From the NCBI GenBank assembly GCA_963796565.1, contig CAWCMA010000006.1, forward strand, positions 62,001-126,000: a stretch of 64,000 nucleotides of DNA. Direction: 5' to 3'. Both the position numbers and the translations under genes were made by a program. The stretch comes from JAKAVN01 sp963796565. Its GTDB lineage: Bacteria; Desulfobacterota; Binatia; Binatales; Binataceae. Shown here piece by piece: positions 43,101-51,841 of the stretch (the stretch's first letter is position 1; each line of letters begins with the position of its first letter). Under the pieces are notes generated by a model. That model was not told the origin of the DNA. It was given only the letters and a program-made list of their open reading frames with translations, and did not search any database.

Positions 43101-44150
43101 CTAGAACAGAATGAGCGGCTTGATGATCCCGTCGAGCTTGTGCTCCATCATCTCGAACGCTCTCTCCAAGTCGTCAAAGCGAAAGGTGTGCGTGGTAAGC
43201 CGCGTCGGATCGACCCGGCCGCCCTGGAGCAGGCGCAACAGTCGCTCCATCCGCAGCCGGCCGCCGGGGCATAGTCCCGTGCGAATCGTCTTCTCCGCCA
43301 TCCCCACGCCCCATTCCATCCGCGGGATGTGCACGAATTCGCCCTTGCCATGATAGCCGGCGTTGGAGATGGTGGCGCCCGGCTTGGTGACCCGGATCGC
43401 GTTCTGAAAGGGGAGGTCGCCGCCGAGCGCCTCGATCGCGGAATCGACGCCCTCGCCGCCGGTCAAATCCATGATGCGTGCGACGGCGTCTTCCTTTTCG
43501 TGATCGACGGTTACGTCCGCCCCGTACGAGCGTGCGAGTTCCTGGCGGCGCGCCACCGAGTCGACACCGATGATCAATCCCGCGCCGAGCATCCGCGCTC
43601 CCGCCACCGCCATCAGTCCGACCGGGCCAAGCGCGAACACCGCGACCGTGCCGCCGGGAGGGATGTTGGCGTTCTCGGCCGCCATCACTCCGGTCGAGAT
43701 CATGTCGCAGCAGTAGACCGCGGCGTCGTCGGCAACCGTCGACGGAATGTGCGCCATGTTGGCGTCGGCCTCATTGACGTGGAAGTACTCGGCGAACACG
43801 CCATCCTTGATGTTGGCGAATTTCCATCCGCCCAGCGCGCCGCTCGATTGCGAGGAGTGTCCGGCCTGCGAGGCTGCGTCGCCCCACTCGGGCGTAATCG
43901 CGCCCACCAGGACGTGGTCGCCTGGCTTGAAGCGCTTGACCGCGGCTCCGACCTGGTGAACGATGCCCACCGCCTCGTGGCCCAGGGTGAGGTTGTCGCG
44001 CGGCCCTATGGCGCCGTTGACCGTGTGCACGTCAGAGGTGCAGATGAGGGCCTTGGTGGTTTTGACGATGGCGTCGGTCGGGCCGGGCGTGGGAATCGGT
44101 TTATCAGCGAATCCGACCTTGCCAATCCCTTTCATCACGAAGGCGCGCAT
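43101..44150 (-). CDS. Zinc-dependent NADP alcohol dehydrogenase (TBADH type)
   Basis: A 349-residue medium-chain dehydrogenase that matches the Thermoanaerobacter-type secondary alcohol dehydrogenase along its length: IGKVGFADKP, AICTSDVHTV (zinc ligand Cys37), LGHEAVGI (His58), Asp149 in CCDMISTG, VAVFALGPVGLMAVAGARML (coenzyme fold), GLCPGGRLRMERL and the closing KPLILF. It oxidises secondary alcohols or reduces ketones with NADP(H). The structural four-Cys zinc site is absent, as in TBADH. ATG 44150. Its promoter side faces a small membrane gene. Confidence 0.93.
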   Translation of the reverse strand: MRAFVMKGIGKVGFADKPIPTPGPTDAIVKTTKALICTSDVHTVNGAIGPRDNLTLGHEAVGIVHQVGAAVKRFKPGDHVLVGAITPEWGDAASQAGHSSQSSGALGGWKFANIKDGVFAEYFHVNEADANMAHIPSTVADDAAVYCCDMISTGVMAAENANIPPGGTVAVFALGPVGLMAVAGARMLGAGLIIGVDSVARRQELARSYGADVTVDHEKEDAVARIMDLTGGEGVDSAIEALGGDLPFQNAIRVTKPGATISNAGYHGKGEFVHIPRMEWGVGMAEKTIRTGLCPGGRLRMERLLRLLQGGRVDPTRLTTHTFRFDDLERAFEMMEHKLDGIIKPLILF

Positions 44151-44272
44151 TGCGGTTGTCCTCCATACGGGCGATCACGGGAGTGCGGTCACGCAATGTC
44201 AAATGCGCGCGTCAGATAAGTAATGTCAAGTACGCAAAATGGAACGCGGCGCGAGCGGTCGCGGCGGGATCG

Positions 44273-44656
44273 TCAGGACGCGCGCCAGGGCGGCTCGCTC
44301 TTGCCGCCTGCGATAGTGCGCAAATGCGAGCGCCGTGCCGCATCGAGGCTCAGCGCCGCACCGGCTCTGCGGCGTCCCGTCGGCGGGGCCGGCGTAGCGG
44401 TCGCGCCGACGCTCGCGCGCATCGGCGATTGCCAGCGTCGCCCCGGCGCGGAGCGCGGTGCGCGAACTCGCGAACGATCAAATGCGACCAGCATCAGTGC
44501 CGTGAACCAGCAACTCACGATCACCGCGGCGCTGGTGTAAGCCGCCCCATAAAAGCCGCCCACGACCGAACCGAACACCGCGCCCATTGCAAACACAGCA
44601 AAGTGCCATGGGGATAACCATCTGCGGCCGTCGTGTTTGACCTTCCGCGTTTTCAT
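44273..44656 (-). CDS. Small membrane protein, unknown
   Basis: A possible 127-residue protein from ATG 44656. A basic start (MKTRKVKHDGRRW) precedes two closely spaced hydrophobic segments (WHFAVFAMGAVFGSVVGGFY and AAVIVSCWFTALMLVAF), then a long basic, Pro/Ala-rich tail that may be partly non-coding reading. The hydrophobic pair makes chance unlikely, but there is no clear ribosome site and no family match. Low confidence. Confidence 0.35.
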   Translation of the reverse strand: MKTRKVKHDGRRWLSPWHFAVFAMGAVFGSVVGGFYGAAYTSAAVIVSCWFTALMLVAFDRSRVRAPRSAPGRRWQSPMRASVGATATPAPPTGRRRAGAALSLDAARRSHLRTIAGGKSEPPWRAS

Positions 44657-44878
44657 CTGGGACGGGCCCTTTCGATTACCTGCCGATGGGGGCATTGTCT
44701 CGCCCCGGCCCCTTCGTGACAAGACCTTTGTCAACAACTATCGTGCGCGGCAGCAAAATTTTGTCACCCGCCGGCTGTCGCGCCCCCGGCGTTGGTGATC
44801 GGCGAGGCGTCGCGGGCCGCATCGGTTTTAACCGGCGAGGTCGCGCGCTAAAGTTAGACCACCCGGAGAGACTTCCTA

Positions 44879-47332
44879 ATGCCGATTGACGAACGTTACG
44901 AGCCCAAAAAAATCGAGCCCTACTGGCAAGCCGAATGGGACCGCGCCGACCTCTACCTGACGCGCGAGGACCGCGACCGGCCCAAGTTCTACGTGCTCGA
45001 GATGTTTCCCTATCCTTCGGGCGACGGGCTTTCGGTCGGCCATCTGCACAACTACGTCCCCTGCGATGTCATCGGGCGCTACAAGCGGATGGCCGGTTAC
45101 AACGTGCTGCACGCGATGGGCTGGGACGCCTTCGGCCTGCCGGCCGAGAACGATGCCCTGCTCAAGGGGCTGCATCCCAAGGAGACCGTGCCGCGCTACG
45201 CCGCTAACTTCAAGCGACAGTTGAAGTTGGTCGGATGCGCCTACGACTGGACGCGCGAAATCAATTCCTCCACGCCCGAGTACTACCGCTGGACGCAGTG
45301 GTTTTTTCTGTTGATGCTCAAGCGCGGGCTCGCGTTCCGCGCCACCGGCTCGCAATGGTGGTGCGAGCTGTGCCGCACCATTCTCGCCAACGAGCAGGTG
45401 GTCAACGGATGCTGCTGGCGGCATACCGACACGCCTGTCACCAAAAAGGACCTCGAGCAGTGGTTCTTCAAAATCACCGCCTACGCCGACCGCTTGCTCG
45501 ACGACCTCCAGGGGATCGATTGGCCCGAGCCGATCAAGCTGATGCAGCGCAACTGGGTGGGACGCTCCGAGGGCGCCGAACTGGCTTTTCCGGTGGACGG
45601 CCATCCGGGCAAGGAAGTCCGCTTTTTCACCACCCGGCCCGACACGGTGTTCGGCGTATCGTTCATGGTGCTCGCACCCGAGCATCCGCTGGTCACTGAG
45701 GTTGTTACGGCGGAGCGGCGCGCCGCGGTCGAGGAGTACGTTACACAGGCGCGGCGCCAGAGCGAGATCGAGCGGCTCTCGACGGTCAAGGAAAAGACCG
45801 GCGTCTTCACCGGCGCGTACGCGCGCAACCTGTTCAACGGCAAGCAAGTTCCCATCTGGATCGCTGACTACGTCCTGATGGGCTACGGCACCGGCGCTAT
45901 CATGGGCGCGCCCGGCGAGGATCAGCGCGACTACGAGTTCGCGGGCAAGTATGGCCTGGAGATTCCGCTGGTTACCGCACCCGCCGACGGCAGTCCGCCG
46001 CCCGCCGGCCGCGCATTCTCGGATTACGGCGTCAATATCAACTCGTCGAGCGCCGAGCTCAACCTCAACGGGATGAAGACCGCCGACGCGCTCCGCGCCG
46101 TGTGCAAGTACGCCGAGGAGCATGAGATCGGCCGTTCCACCGTCACCTATCGAATGCGCGACTGGCTCATCTCGCGCCAGCGCTACTGGGGATGCCCCAT
46201 CCCGATCGTTTACTGCCCGCGCGACGGCATCGTGCCGGTCCCCGAGGAGCAGCTCCCCGTTCTGCTGCCCGACATGAAGAACTACCAGCCCTCGGGCACT
46301 GGGCGATCGCCGCTCGCGAACTCGCCCGAGTTCGTCAACACGACCTGCCCCAAGTGCGGCGGCCCGGCCGAGCGCGAGACCGACACGCTCGACGGCTTCG
46401 CCTGTTCGTCGTGGTATTTCCTGCGTTTCGCCTCGCCGCACTACGACCGCGCTCCGTTCGAGCCCGCGATGGCGGATTACTGGCTGCCGGTAGACCTCTA
46501 CGTTGGCGGCGCCGAGCACGCCGTGATGCATCTGCTGTACGCGCGGATGTGGACCAAGGTCATGTTCGACGCGGGCCTGGTGAAATTCAAAGAACCGTTC
46601 GCGGTCCTGCGCAACCAGGGAATGATCTGGGCCGGCGACGGCCAGAAGATGTCCAAGAGCAAGGGCAACGTGGTCACGCCCGACGCGATGGTCGAGAAAT
46701 ACGGTGCCGACGCGCTTCGGCTCTGGGAGCTCTTCATGGGCCCGTTCGAGGAACCGACCAACTGGAACGAAGAGGGCGTGGTCGGCACCGCGCGCTATCT
46801 CTCGCGCGTGTGGAACGCGATGCGCCGTTTCGTGGACGCCGGATGCCCGGCCGGAAATCCGAGCGCCGAGACCACGCGCCGCGTCCACAAGACCATCCAG
46901 ACCGTCACCGATCATCTCGAGCGCTTGCGCTTCAACACCGCGCTCGCGACGCTGATGGACCAGCTCAACTACCTGATGAAGCTCGCGCCCGCGGACGCCG
47001 GCCGCCTCGCGTTCGAGAGCTACGTCGTCATGCTCGCGCCGATGGCGCCGCATATCGCCGAAGAACTGTGGCGCGCGCTGGGGCATACGGCGTCGGTCCA
47101 CCTGGAGCCGTGGCCGAAGTTCTCCGAGGATCTCGCGCGCGACGAGATGGTCACGCTGCCGGTGCAGGTCAACGGCAAGGTGCGCGATCGGCTCGTGGTC
47201 CCCGCTGGCGGATCGGAAGAAGCTAATACCGCGCTCGCGCTTGCCAGCGAATCGGTCAAGCGCCATCTCGACGGCAGGCCGCCGAAGAAGATTATTTACG
47301 TTCCCGACAAGCTGGTCAGCATCGTCGCCTGA
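44879..47332 (+). CDS. leuS: Leucyl-tRNA synthetase
   Basis: An 817-residue class I aminoacyl-tRNA synthetase charging tRNA-Leu. HIGH-type motif in PYPSGDGLSVGHLHNY, KMSKS in GQKMSKSKGNVV, an editing (CP1) domain with TRPDTVFGVSFMVLAPEHP, and zinc-type CELC and CPKCGGPAE knuckles. The anticodon-binding region ends with LPVQVNGKVRDRLVVPAGG. Length matches bacterial LeuRS. ATG 44879. The two crotonase genes follow closely on the same strand (95 bases to the first). Confidence 0.97.
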   Translation: MPIDERYEPKKIEPYWQAEWDRADLYLTREDRDRPKFYVLEMFPYPSGDGLSVGHLHNYVPCDVIGRYKRMAGYNVLHAMGWDAFGLPAENDALLKGLHPKETVPRYAANFKRQLKLVGCAYDWTREINSSTPEYYRWTQWFFLLMLKRGLAFRATGSQWWCELCRTILANEQVVNGCCWRHTDTPVTKKDLEQWFFKITAYADRLLDDLQGIDWPEPIKLMQRNWVGRSEGAELAFPVDGHPGKEVRFFTTRPDTVFGVSFMVLAPEHPLVTEVVTAERRAAVEEYVTQARRQSEIERLSTVKEKTGVFTGAYARNLFNGKQVPIWIADYVLMGYGTGAIMGAPGEDQRDYEFAGKYGLEIPLVTAPADGSPPPAGRAFSDYGVNINSSSAELNLNGMKTADALRAVCKYAEEHEIGRSTVTYRMRDWLISRQRYWGCPIPIVYCPRDGIVPVPEEQLPVLLPDMKNYQPSGTGRSPLANSPEFVNTTCPKCGGPAERETDTLDGFACSSWYFLRFASPHYDRAPFEPAMADYWLPVDLYVGGAEHAVMHLLYARMWTKVMFDAGLVKFKEPFAVLRNQGMIWAGDGQKMSKSKGNVVTPDAMVEKYGADALRLWELFMGPFEEPTNWNEEGVVGTARYLSRVWNAMRRFVDAGCPAGNPSAETTRRVHKTIQTVTDHLERLRFNTALATLMDQLNYLMKLAPADAGRLAFESYVVMLAPMAPHIAEELWRALGHTASVHLEPWPKFSEDLARDEMVTLPVQVNGKVRDRLVVPAGGSEEANTALALASESVKRHLDGRPPKKIIYVPDKLVSIVA

Positions 47333-47427
47333 TTGCTTCAATGATTTTTGCGCCACGGCTTTGCCGCGGCGGTCATTTCAATCTGATGCAGGGGCCGCTC
47401 GTGAGCGGCCTCAAGGAGCGAGCCCCA

Positions 47428-48207
47428 ATGACCGATAGCGACATCCTCAAATTCGACCGCCGTCCCAATCACGTGGTTCTTACGCTCAACCGTCCCGAGA
47501 AACGCAACGCGCTCAATGGCGCGATGTTCGAGGCGCTCGACCACGCCTTCGCGACCATCGGGGCCGACAAGAGCATCCGTGCGATGGTACTGCGCGGCGA
47601 GGGCTCGGCTTTTTCTTCCGGAGTCGACCTGCGCGAACTCGAACAGGTCGAGTCGAGCGGCGGGCGCTGGAGCGTTACCCCGCAAGACCTCTTCCGGCGC
47701 CTCGAGGCGCTGCCGATCCCGACTATCGCGGCCGTGCAGGGCGCGACCCTGACTGGCGGCCTGGTGCTGGCGTTGCTGTGCGATCTGCGGGTCGCGGCCG
47801 AGAATGCGGGCTTGGGAATGACGCCGGCGCGAATCGGCCGCGTGCCCGACTACTTCGTCTTCCGCAAGTTCATGGCGCTGGTCGGACCGGCCCATACCGC
47901 GGAAATCATGTACACCGCCGCGCCGCTCAGCGCCAAACGCGCGTATGAGATAGGCCTGGTCGATCGTGTGGTCGTTGACGAGCGGCTCGGCACCGAGGCC
48001 GAAACGATGGCCGAGCGGATTGCGGCCAACGCGCCGCTCTCGTTGCGCGCGATGAAGGCGTCGATCCGGCGCTGTCTTAGCGACACCTACAATGCCGAGC
48101 ACAAGGACATCGACGAGATGCGCAACGCCGTGTTGCGCAGCCGCGACGGCAAAGAAGGCGTGCGCGCGTTTCTGGAGAAGCGCAAGCCCGTGTGGACCGG
48201 CGAGTAG
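47428..48207 (+). CDS. Crotonase-fold protein (enoyl-CoA hydratase family), copy 1
   Basis: A 259-residue crotonase with ATG 47428 and AAGGAGCG 6 bases upstream. Typical blocks: LTLNRPEKRNALNGAMF, FSSGVDLREL, VQGATLTGGLVLALLCDLRVA and AYEIGLVDRVV. Both catalytic glutamates of enoyl-CoA hydratase are changed: Val113 where GGCEL has Glu, and Pro133 for the second Glu. So it is unlikely to be a hydratase; a hydrolase, isomerase or other crotonase reaction is possible. It forms a tandem pair with copy 2, from which it differs widely. Cytoplasmic. Confidence 0.82.
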   Translation: MTDSDILKFDRRPNHVVLTLNRPEKRNALNGAMFEALDHAFATIGADKSIRAMVLRGEGSAFSSGVDLRELEQVESSGGRWSVTPQDLFRRLEALPIPTIAAVQGATLTGGLVLALLCDLRVAAENAGLGMTPARIGRVPDYFVFRKFMALVGPAHTAEIMYTAAPLSAKRAYEIGLVDRVVVDERLGTEAETMAERIAANAPLSLRAMKASIRRCLSDTYNAEHKDIDEMRNAVLRSRDGKEGVRAFLEKRKPVWTGE

Positions 48208-48336
48208 GCACGCCCGCCCGGCACAATTGCGCGAAACTCGCCGCTTCGCTTCTACCCTTGAAGCGCGCGGCGCGGTCGTGCGATGCTCGGGCCACAAAAC
48301 GCCCGTATCACTCAAGAAGCCCAAGGAGCCGCTCTC

Positions 48337-49107
48337 ATGGCTGAGGATATTCTCAAGGTCGAACGCCATCCCAACTACGCCACCCTCACGCTCAACCGCC
48401 CCGAGAAACGCAACTCGCTCAACGAGGCGCTGCTCGCGGCGATGGACAAGGCGTTCGCCTCGATTGAAGAGGACAAGGAAATCCGCGCCGTCATTCTGCG
48501 CGGCGCCGGCAAGAGCTTCAGCGCCGGACTCGACCTGGCCGAGGCCGATCGAATCGAGGGCGGGCATAGCCCGGTCAGCATCGAACGCACCTTCCGTCGC
48601 CTCGAACAGCTTCCGGTGCCGACTATCGCAGCCGTGCAGGGCGCCGCGCTGGCCGGTGGATGCGAGCTTGCGCTGCACTGCGACCTGCGGGTTGCGGCCG
48701 AGGATGCGCGAATCGGAATGACTGTCGCGCGGGTGGGCTTGCTGGTGCCCTACGATTTCATCCGCAAGCTGATCGAGGTCATCGGCTCGGCCAACACCGC
48801 GCAAATTCTATATACCGCCGAGCCGGTCAACGCCCAGCGCGCGCTTGCGATGGGCATGGTGCACGAGGTGGTGCCCAACGACAAACTCGACGCGGCCGCG
48901 GTCACCTGGGCCGAGAAAGTATCGGCCAACGCGCCGCTCTCGCTGCGCACGATGAAGAAAAGCATGAGGCGCTCGATGAGCTGTTCCAACGACACGTGGC
49001 ACGACGACATCCTGGAGATGGGCCGCGTGCTGCGCGCGAGCAAGGATGCCAAGGAAGGAATCCGGGCATTCTTGGAGAAGCGCAAACCAGTCTGGCGCGC
49101 CGAATGA
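48337..49107 (+). CDS. Crotonase-fold protein (enoyl-CoA hydratase family), copy 2
   Basis: A 256-residue crotonase, starting at ATG 48337 with AAGGAG about 10 bases upstream. The same opening (TLTLNRPEKRNSLNEALLAAM) and FSAGLDLAEAD show a tandem duplication with copy 1. Here Glu110 (AGGCELAL) is kept but the second catalytic Glu position is Val130 (MTVARVG). One-Glu crotonases can act as isomerases or hydrolases rather than hydratases. The C-terminal SMRRSMSC, then ASKDAKEGIRAFLEKRKPVW, aligns with copy 1 KEGVRAFLEKRKPVW. A lower-GC insert follows. Confidence 0.85.
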   Translation: MAEDILKVERHPNYATLTLNRPEKRNSLNEALLAAMDKAFASIEEDKEIRAVILRGAGKSFSAGLDLAEADRIEGGHSPVSIERTFRRLEQLPVPTIAAVQGAALAGGCELALHCDLRVAAEDARIGMTVARVGLLVPYDFIRKLIEVIGSANTAQILYTAEPVNAQRALAMGMVHEVVPNDKLDAAAVTWAEKVSANAPLSLRTMKKSMRRSMSCSNDTWHDDILEMGRVLRASKDAKEGIRAFLEKRKPVWRAE

Positions 49108-49442
49108 TTTACTGATTTTCGCGGGACCGCCCTTTTTTCTCTCTCCCAATTTTTTTCATGCCCTCGCCCGCGATCGAGCGCGGGAGAGGGTAGGGTGAAG
49201 GCCCGTGTCGCGGTGTGCCTGCATTTTTGCTCTGCGTGCCGCGCTCGCCGCGCTCATATTATTCTTGGCCGCCTCATTCGCTGACTCGCGGAGCGTAATG
49301 GCTCGGCATCTGTCTGATTCAACATTTGCGCCGTCGCTCCGCTGTCGTGGCGCAGGCCTCTAACTTCTCCGCCTCAGTTTTGAGTGAGGGTTGGGGTGGG
49401 GATCGAGACCAGCGCCGAATATCTGTTCAGCGGCGCTTCTCG
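49108..49442. other. Intergenic stretch with REP-like hairpin
   Basis: 335 bases between the second crotonase and the HEPN-like gene. They include a T-rich run after the crotonase stop (possible weak terminator at 49130-49140) and a REP-like palindrome. A short open frame around 49326-49568 overlaps the next gene and has no family content. Confidence 0.5.
49161..49190. repeat. REP-like palindrome
   Basis: CCCTCGCCCGCG and CGCGGGAGAGGG pair around ATCGAG with a single G-A mismatch, followed by TAGGGTGAAGG. This resembles the CCCTCTCCC repeats seen between genes in many GC-rich genomes. Confidence 0.6.
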
Positions 49443-50351
49443 TTAGGATTTGCGCACATGCAGCACTTCGAGCAGACGTTCCACCTCGGGACGTGGTGGG
49501 ATTGCCTCGTCATGAATGGCTTTATTGCGAATCAGCCGGGCTTCATCCCACTTCTTGCGAGTGCCTAAGTCGATGAGCCCTTTGCGATGAAGCACCGCGA
49601 TGAGAGCGCTCAGTTTTACGTTGTCCCAATTCTCGTCGCGCGGGGCGCGTCGACGGACCATTCGTTCAAAGGCCATTCCGGCTAACTGTGCAGCAAGTTT
49701 GAGATTTGTCTCAACTAGCGAGTTAGCTAGTTCTGGAAAAGGAACGTTGGTCAGAAAGTGGTCCATCAAATTTTTGGCGCGCAACCGAAGCATGAATGGG
49801 TCGGTCTCATACGATCTCCAAATAGGATCATCGGGTGTACTGCTAAAGCGCTCGTGTAGAACCCATAGCGCCATGTCCGCATCCGCTGTTCGTTCGAAGT
49901 GATAGTGCCGACGAACATCGCGAAGGTCTCGAAGGTAGTTCAGATAGGTTTTGACTGCGCTGCTCCCGCGCCGCACGTCCAGGATTTTCTCAACGGGTGG
50001 ACTGATGATGCCGTAAAGCTCGGGTTTTACGAAGCGAAGAATAATGGAAACGAGTTCTATTGATTTGAAAACGGCGAGTAAGGAGGCGATAAAATTCGCA
50101 TCTTCGTTAGGGAGGTGCCGGAAGTCGAAGCTTTGATTTTCTAGCGCTCTGGAAACGTGGTCCTCGGGAGGCAGAATCCAGTGCGTTTGGAACCACACTT
50201 GAGTCGGCAGTCCAAAAACGTGCAGATCCTCATAGGCTAGCGGCCTCTGGGCGCCAAGCGGTGCAACCGACGCCTCGATCGATTCGAAATCACATGGCAC
50301 CCCATACTTTTTCTCTGTAACGTGTCGAAACTCGCGGAGGCATTGTTTCAA
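49443..50351 (-). CDS. HEPN-like protein of unknown family
   Basis: A 302-codon frame, GC content clearly lower than its surroundings. I recognise no named family. The C-terminal helix carries RNKAIH (275-280), an R-x4-H that matches the catalytic motif of HEPN ribonucleases used in toxin and defence systems. Before it come two long helical blocks. The TTG at 50351 is the nominal start, but the same frame is open upstream to a TAG near 50407. A 69-codon frame at 50369-50578 leads into it, so the full protein may need a single-base shift in a GAGAGAG run (50388-50394). Possibly imported. Confidence 0.5.
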   Translation of the reverse strand: MKQCLREFRHVTEKKYGVPCDFESIEASVAPLGAQRPLAYEDLHVFGLPTQVWFQTHWILPPEDHVSRALENQSFDFRHLPNEDANFIASLLAVFKSIELVSIILRFVKPELYGIISPPVEKILDVRRGSSAVKTYLNYLRDLRDVRRHYHFERTADADMALWVLHERFSSTPDDPIWRSYETDPFMLRLRAKNLMDHFLTNVPFPELANSLVETNLKLAAQLAGMAFERMVRRRAPRDENWDNVKLSALIAVLHRKGLIDLGTRKKWDEARLIRNKAIHDEAIPPRPEVERLLEVLHVRKS

Positions 50352-50368
50352 ATGCTTCTCTAGAATCG

Positions 50369-50578
50369 TCAGGCCGAATCCTCCGGGCTCTCTCGCGGCT
50401 CCAGTCTAGACCAGTTGCTATCCGATAGTGCCTCTCCATATAGCCTGTTAACCTGCCACATTCCACTTGTTCGGATCTTGGCCTTAGGGGAGTGAAGTTC
50501 CAACCACGAAATATAATATGAATCGAGTTCCCTAACAGGTCTTGATAAACGAAGAATCGCTCCGCGTAGATCCTTCAC
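50369..50578 (-). CDS. Possible N-terminal part of the HEPN-like gene
   Basis: A 69-codon frame from GTG 50578 to TGA at 50369-50371, in the same low-GC block and just before the HEPN-like frame. The end reads EPRESPEDSA in this frame, while the next frame gives EPGGFGLTILEKHLKQC, which continues smoothly into the HEPN-like protein. So this is either a separate small gene or the true N-terminus joined by a frameshift. Its start falls inside a repeat-like element. Confidence 0.3.
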   Translation of the reverse strand: MKDLRGAILRLSRPVRELDSYYISWLELHSPKAKIRTSGMWQVNRLYGEALSDSNWSRLEPRESPEDSA

Positions 50579-50680
50579 TTCGGCAGCCTTCGTTCAGGAT
50601 GACAAAAGAAAACGGTGCTCTCTCAGCCATTCCTGAGTGTCAGGGAAGTATCTACGAAGCGAGAGATTTTTGTCCCTGCA
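50554..50680. repeat. MITE-like imperfect inverted repeat
   Basis: The ends are related inverted sequences: CGTAGATCCTTCACTTCGG with TTCAGGATGACA on the left, and on the right strings whose complement reads CTTCGTAGATACTTCCCTGA. Such CGTAGATCCTTC/CAGGATGACA strings occur as dispersed repeats in many environmental bacteria. It borders the HEPN-like block. Confidence 0.4.
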
Positions 50681-50695
50681 TCTATCAACCTCCGG

Positions 50696-51751
50696 CTAGA
50701 ACTCCTCGTGGCGCTGGAGCGCGCGGCGCAGCGCCGCCACGTTCTGCACCAGCACGCTCGGCAGATTGAGCGTTCCGGCCACGGCGGAGTACGGATAAAG
50801 CCGCGAGTTTATATGCGCGTGCAGCGGCAATCCCTCGCCCTGGTGAATTTCGTAGTCCAGCGGCAGCGGTCCCAGTACCCGCAGGATGCGGCACATCGCG
50901 CGCGCGAAAAGCTGTAGCTGCTCGGGCTGGAGTTCAGCCAGTGTTCCGCGAAACTGCGGCATCATCACGTCATAGCTGCGCGGGAACGCGCCGATGGGGC
51001 TGGCGAAGCTGACCACGCCGTCGCGCCGCTCGATCAGCAGGCCCAACCGCTCGACCAGTTCCAGCAGCTCCTCCCATAGCCCCGGCGCCCGCCGTTCGGC
51101 CTCGGCTTCGGCCACTAGCGCCGGCAGCGCCGCCGGTGCACCGATGAGCTGTTGATGGAGATGTGGCTGCGAGGCGCCGGACTCGCGCCCCTGGTTTTTG
51201 CGGATCACGATCGAGCGGACCGCGCGGTTCTCCATCGCGCGGCGCATCACGGCGACGTCGGTCTGAATGAGCCGCAGGAAATGTTCTTCGCCGAGCGCTC
51301 CGGTGCACATCAGGTCGCCCGCCGCACGCGGCTGGAGGCTCGAGAAGTGGCGCGGGTCCTCGACCACGATGTACGACTCGTTGCGTCCGCCGGTGAGGTC
51401 GGCCGGGACGCGTGGGAAGAGGTTGTTGAACACCCGCATCACCCACGCGGCCCCGGCACCCGCGCCGCCGACGGTCTCGTCGCCCTTCCATCGCGGGAAC
51501 TCGGCGGGTGTGACGCGCAAAATTTCCGCCGGCGCCATCGCTTCGTTGCCGGGACAGAACGGGCACGTCGCCTGCGCCTGCGCTATTTCCTCCTCGCCGA
51601 GCGTAGGCGCCGCGGGGTCGAGTTCGCTGCGGCCGCCGAGCGTGAAGGCGAAACTTTTCCCGCGCACGTCGACGACGTAGGAGATGACGCCGGTCACCGG
51701 GTTTTTAATCCAGACCAGCGCGCCGTCGCGGAGTTCGTATTCGATCGGCAT
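50696..51751 (-). CDS. Galactose-1-phosphate uridylyltransferase-like protein
   Basis: A 351-residue protein of the GalT/HIT superfamily. A zinc-type CPFCPGNE near residue 63 is followed by WVMRVFNNLFPRV, then VEDPRHF and ESGASQPHLHQQLIGAP as the nucleotidyl-transfer site. Classical GalT has HPHGQ; here it reads HLHQQ, so the exact reaction may differ, e.g. an ADP-sugar or UDP-sugar phosphorylase. The C-terminal half (FASPIGAFPRSYDVMMP, EIHQGEGLPLHAHINSR) supports the GalT fold. No other Leloir genes are near. ATG 51751. Confidence 0.78.
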   Translation of the reverse strand: MPIEYELRDGALVWIKNPVTGVISYVVDVRGKSFAFTLGGRSELDPAAPTLGEEEIAQAQATCPFCPGNEAMAPAEILRVTPAEFPRWKGDETVGGAGAGAAWVMRVFNNLFPRVPADLTGGRNESYIVVEDPRHFSSLQPRAAGDLMCTGALGEEHFLRLIQTDVAVMRRAMENRAVRSIVIRKNQGRESGASQPHLHQQLIGAPAALPALVAEAEAERRAPGLWEELLELVERLGLLIERRDGVVSFASPIGAFPRSYDVMMPQFRGTLAELQPEQLQLFARAMCRILRVLGPLPLDYEIHQGEGLPLHAHINSRLYPYSAVAGTLNLPSVLVQNVAALRRALQRHEEF

Positions 51752-51841
51752 CCGTCAATTCTTAGCCTTGGCGCGCCCGGATTTTCAACGCGTGGGCGAT
51801 TGGCGCGGCGGTTGACTCGGGCCGTGCCGTAATGCCGAGAG

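Noticed and set aside
44876..47356. 826-codon minus frame covering leuS
   Set aside because: It is the complement of a real leuS gene with all synthetase motifs; the antisense frame is a compositional artefact.
47338..48804. 488-codon minus frame over the crotonases
   Set aside because: Antisense to two crotonases with conserved motifs; no family content.
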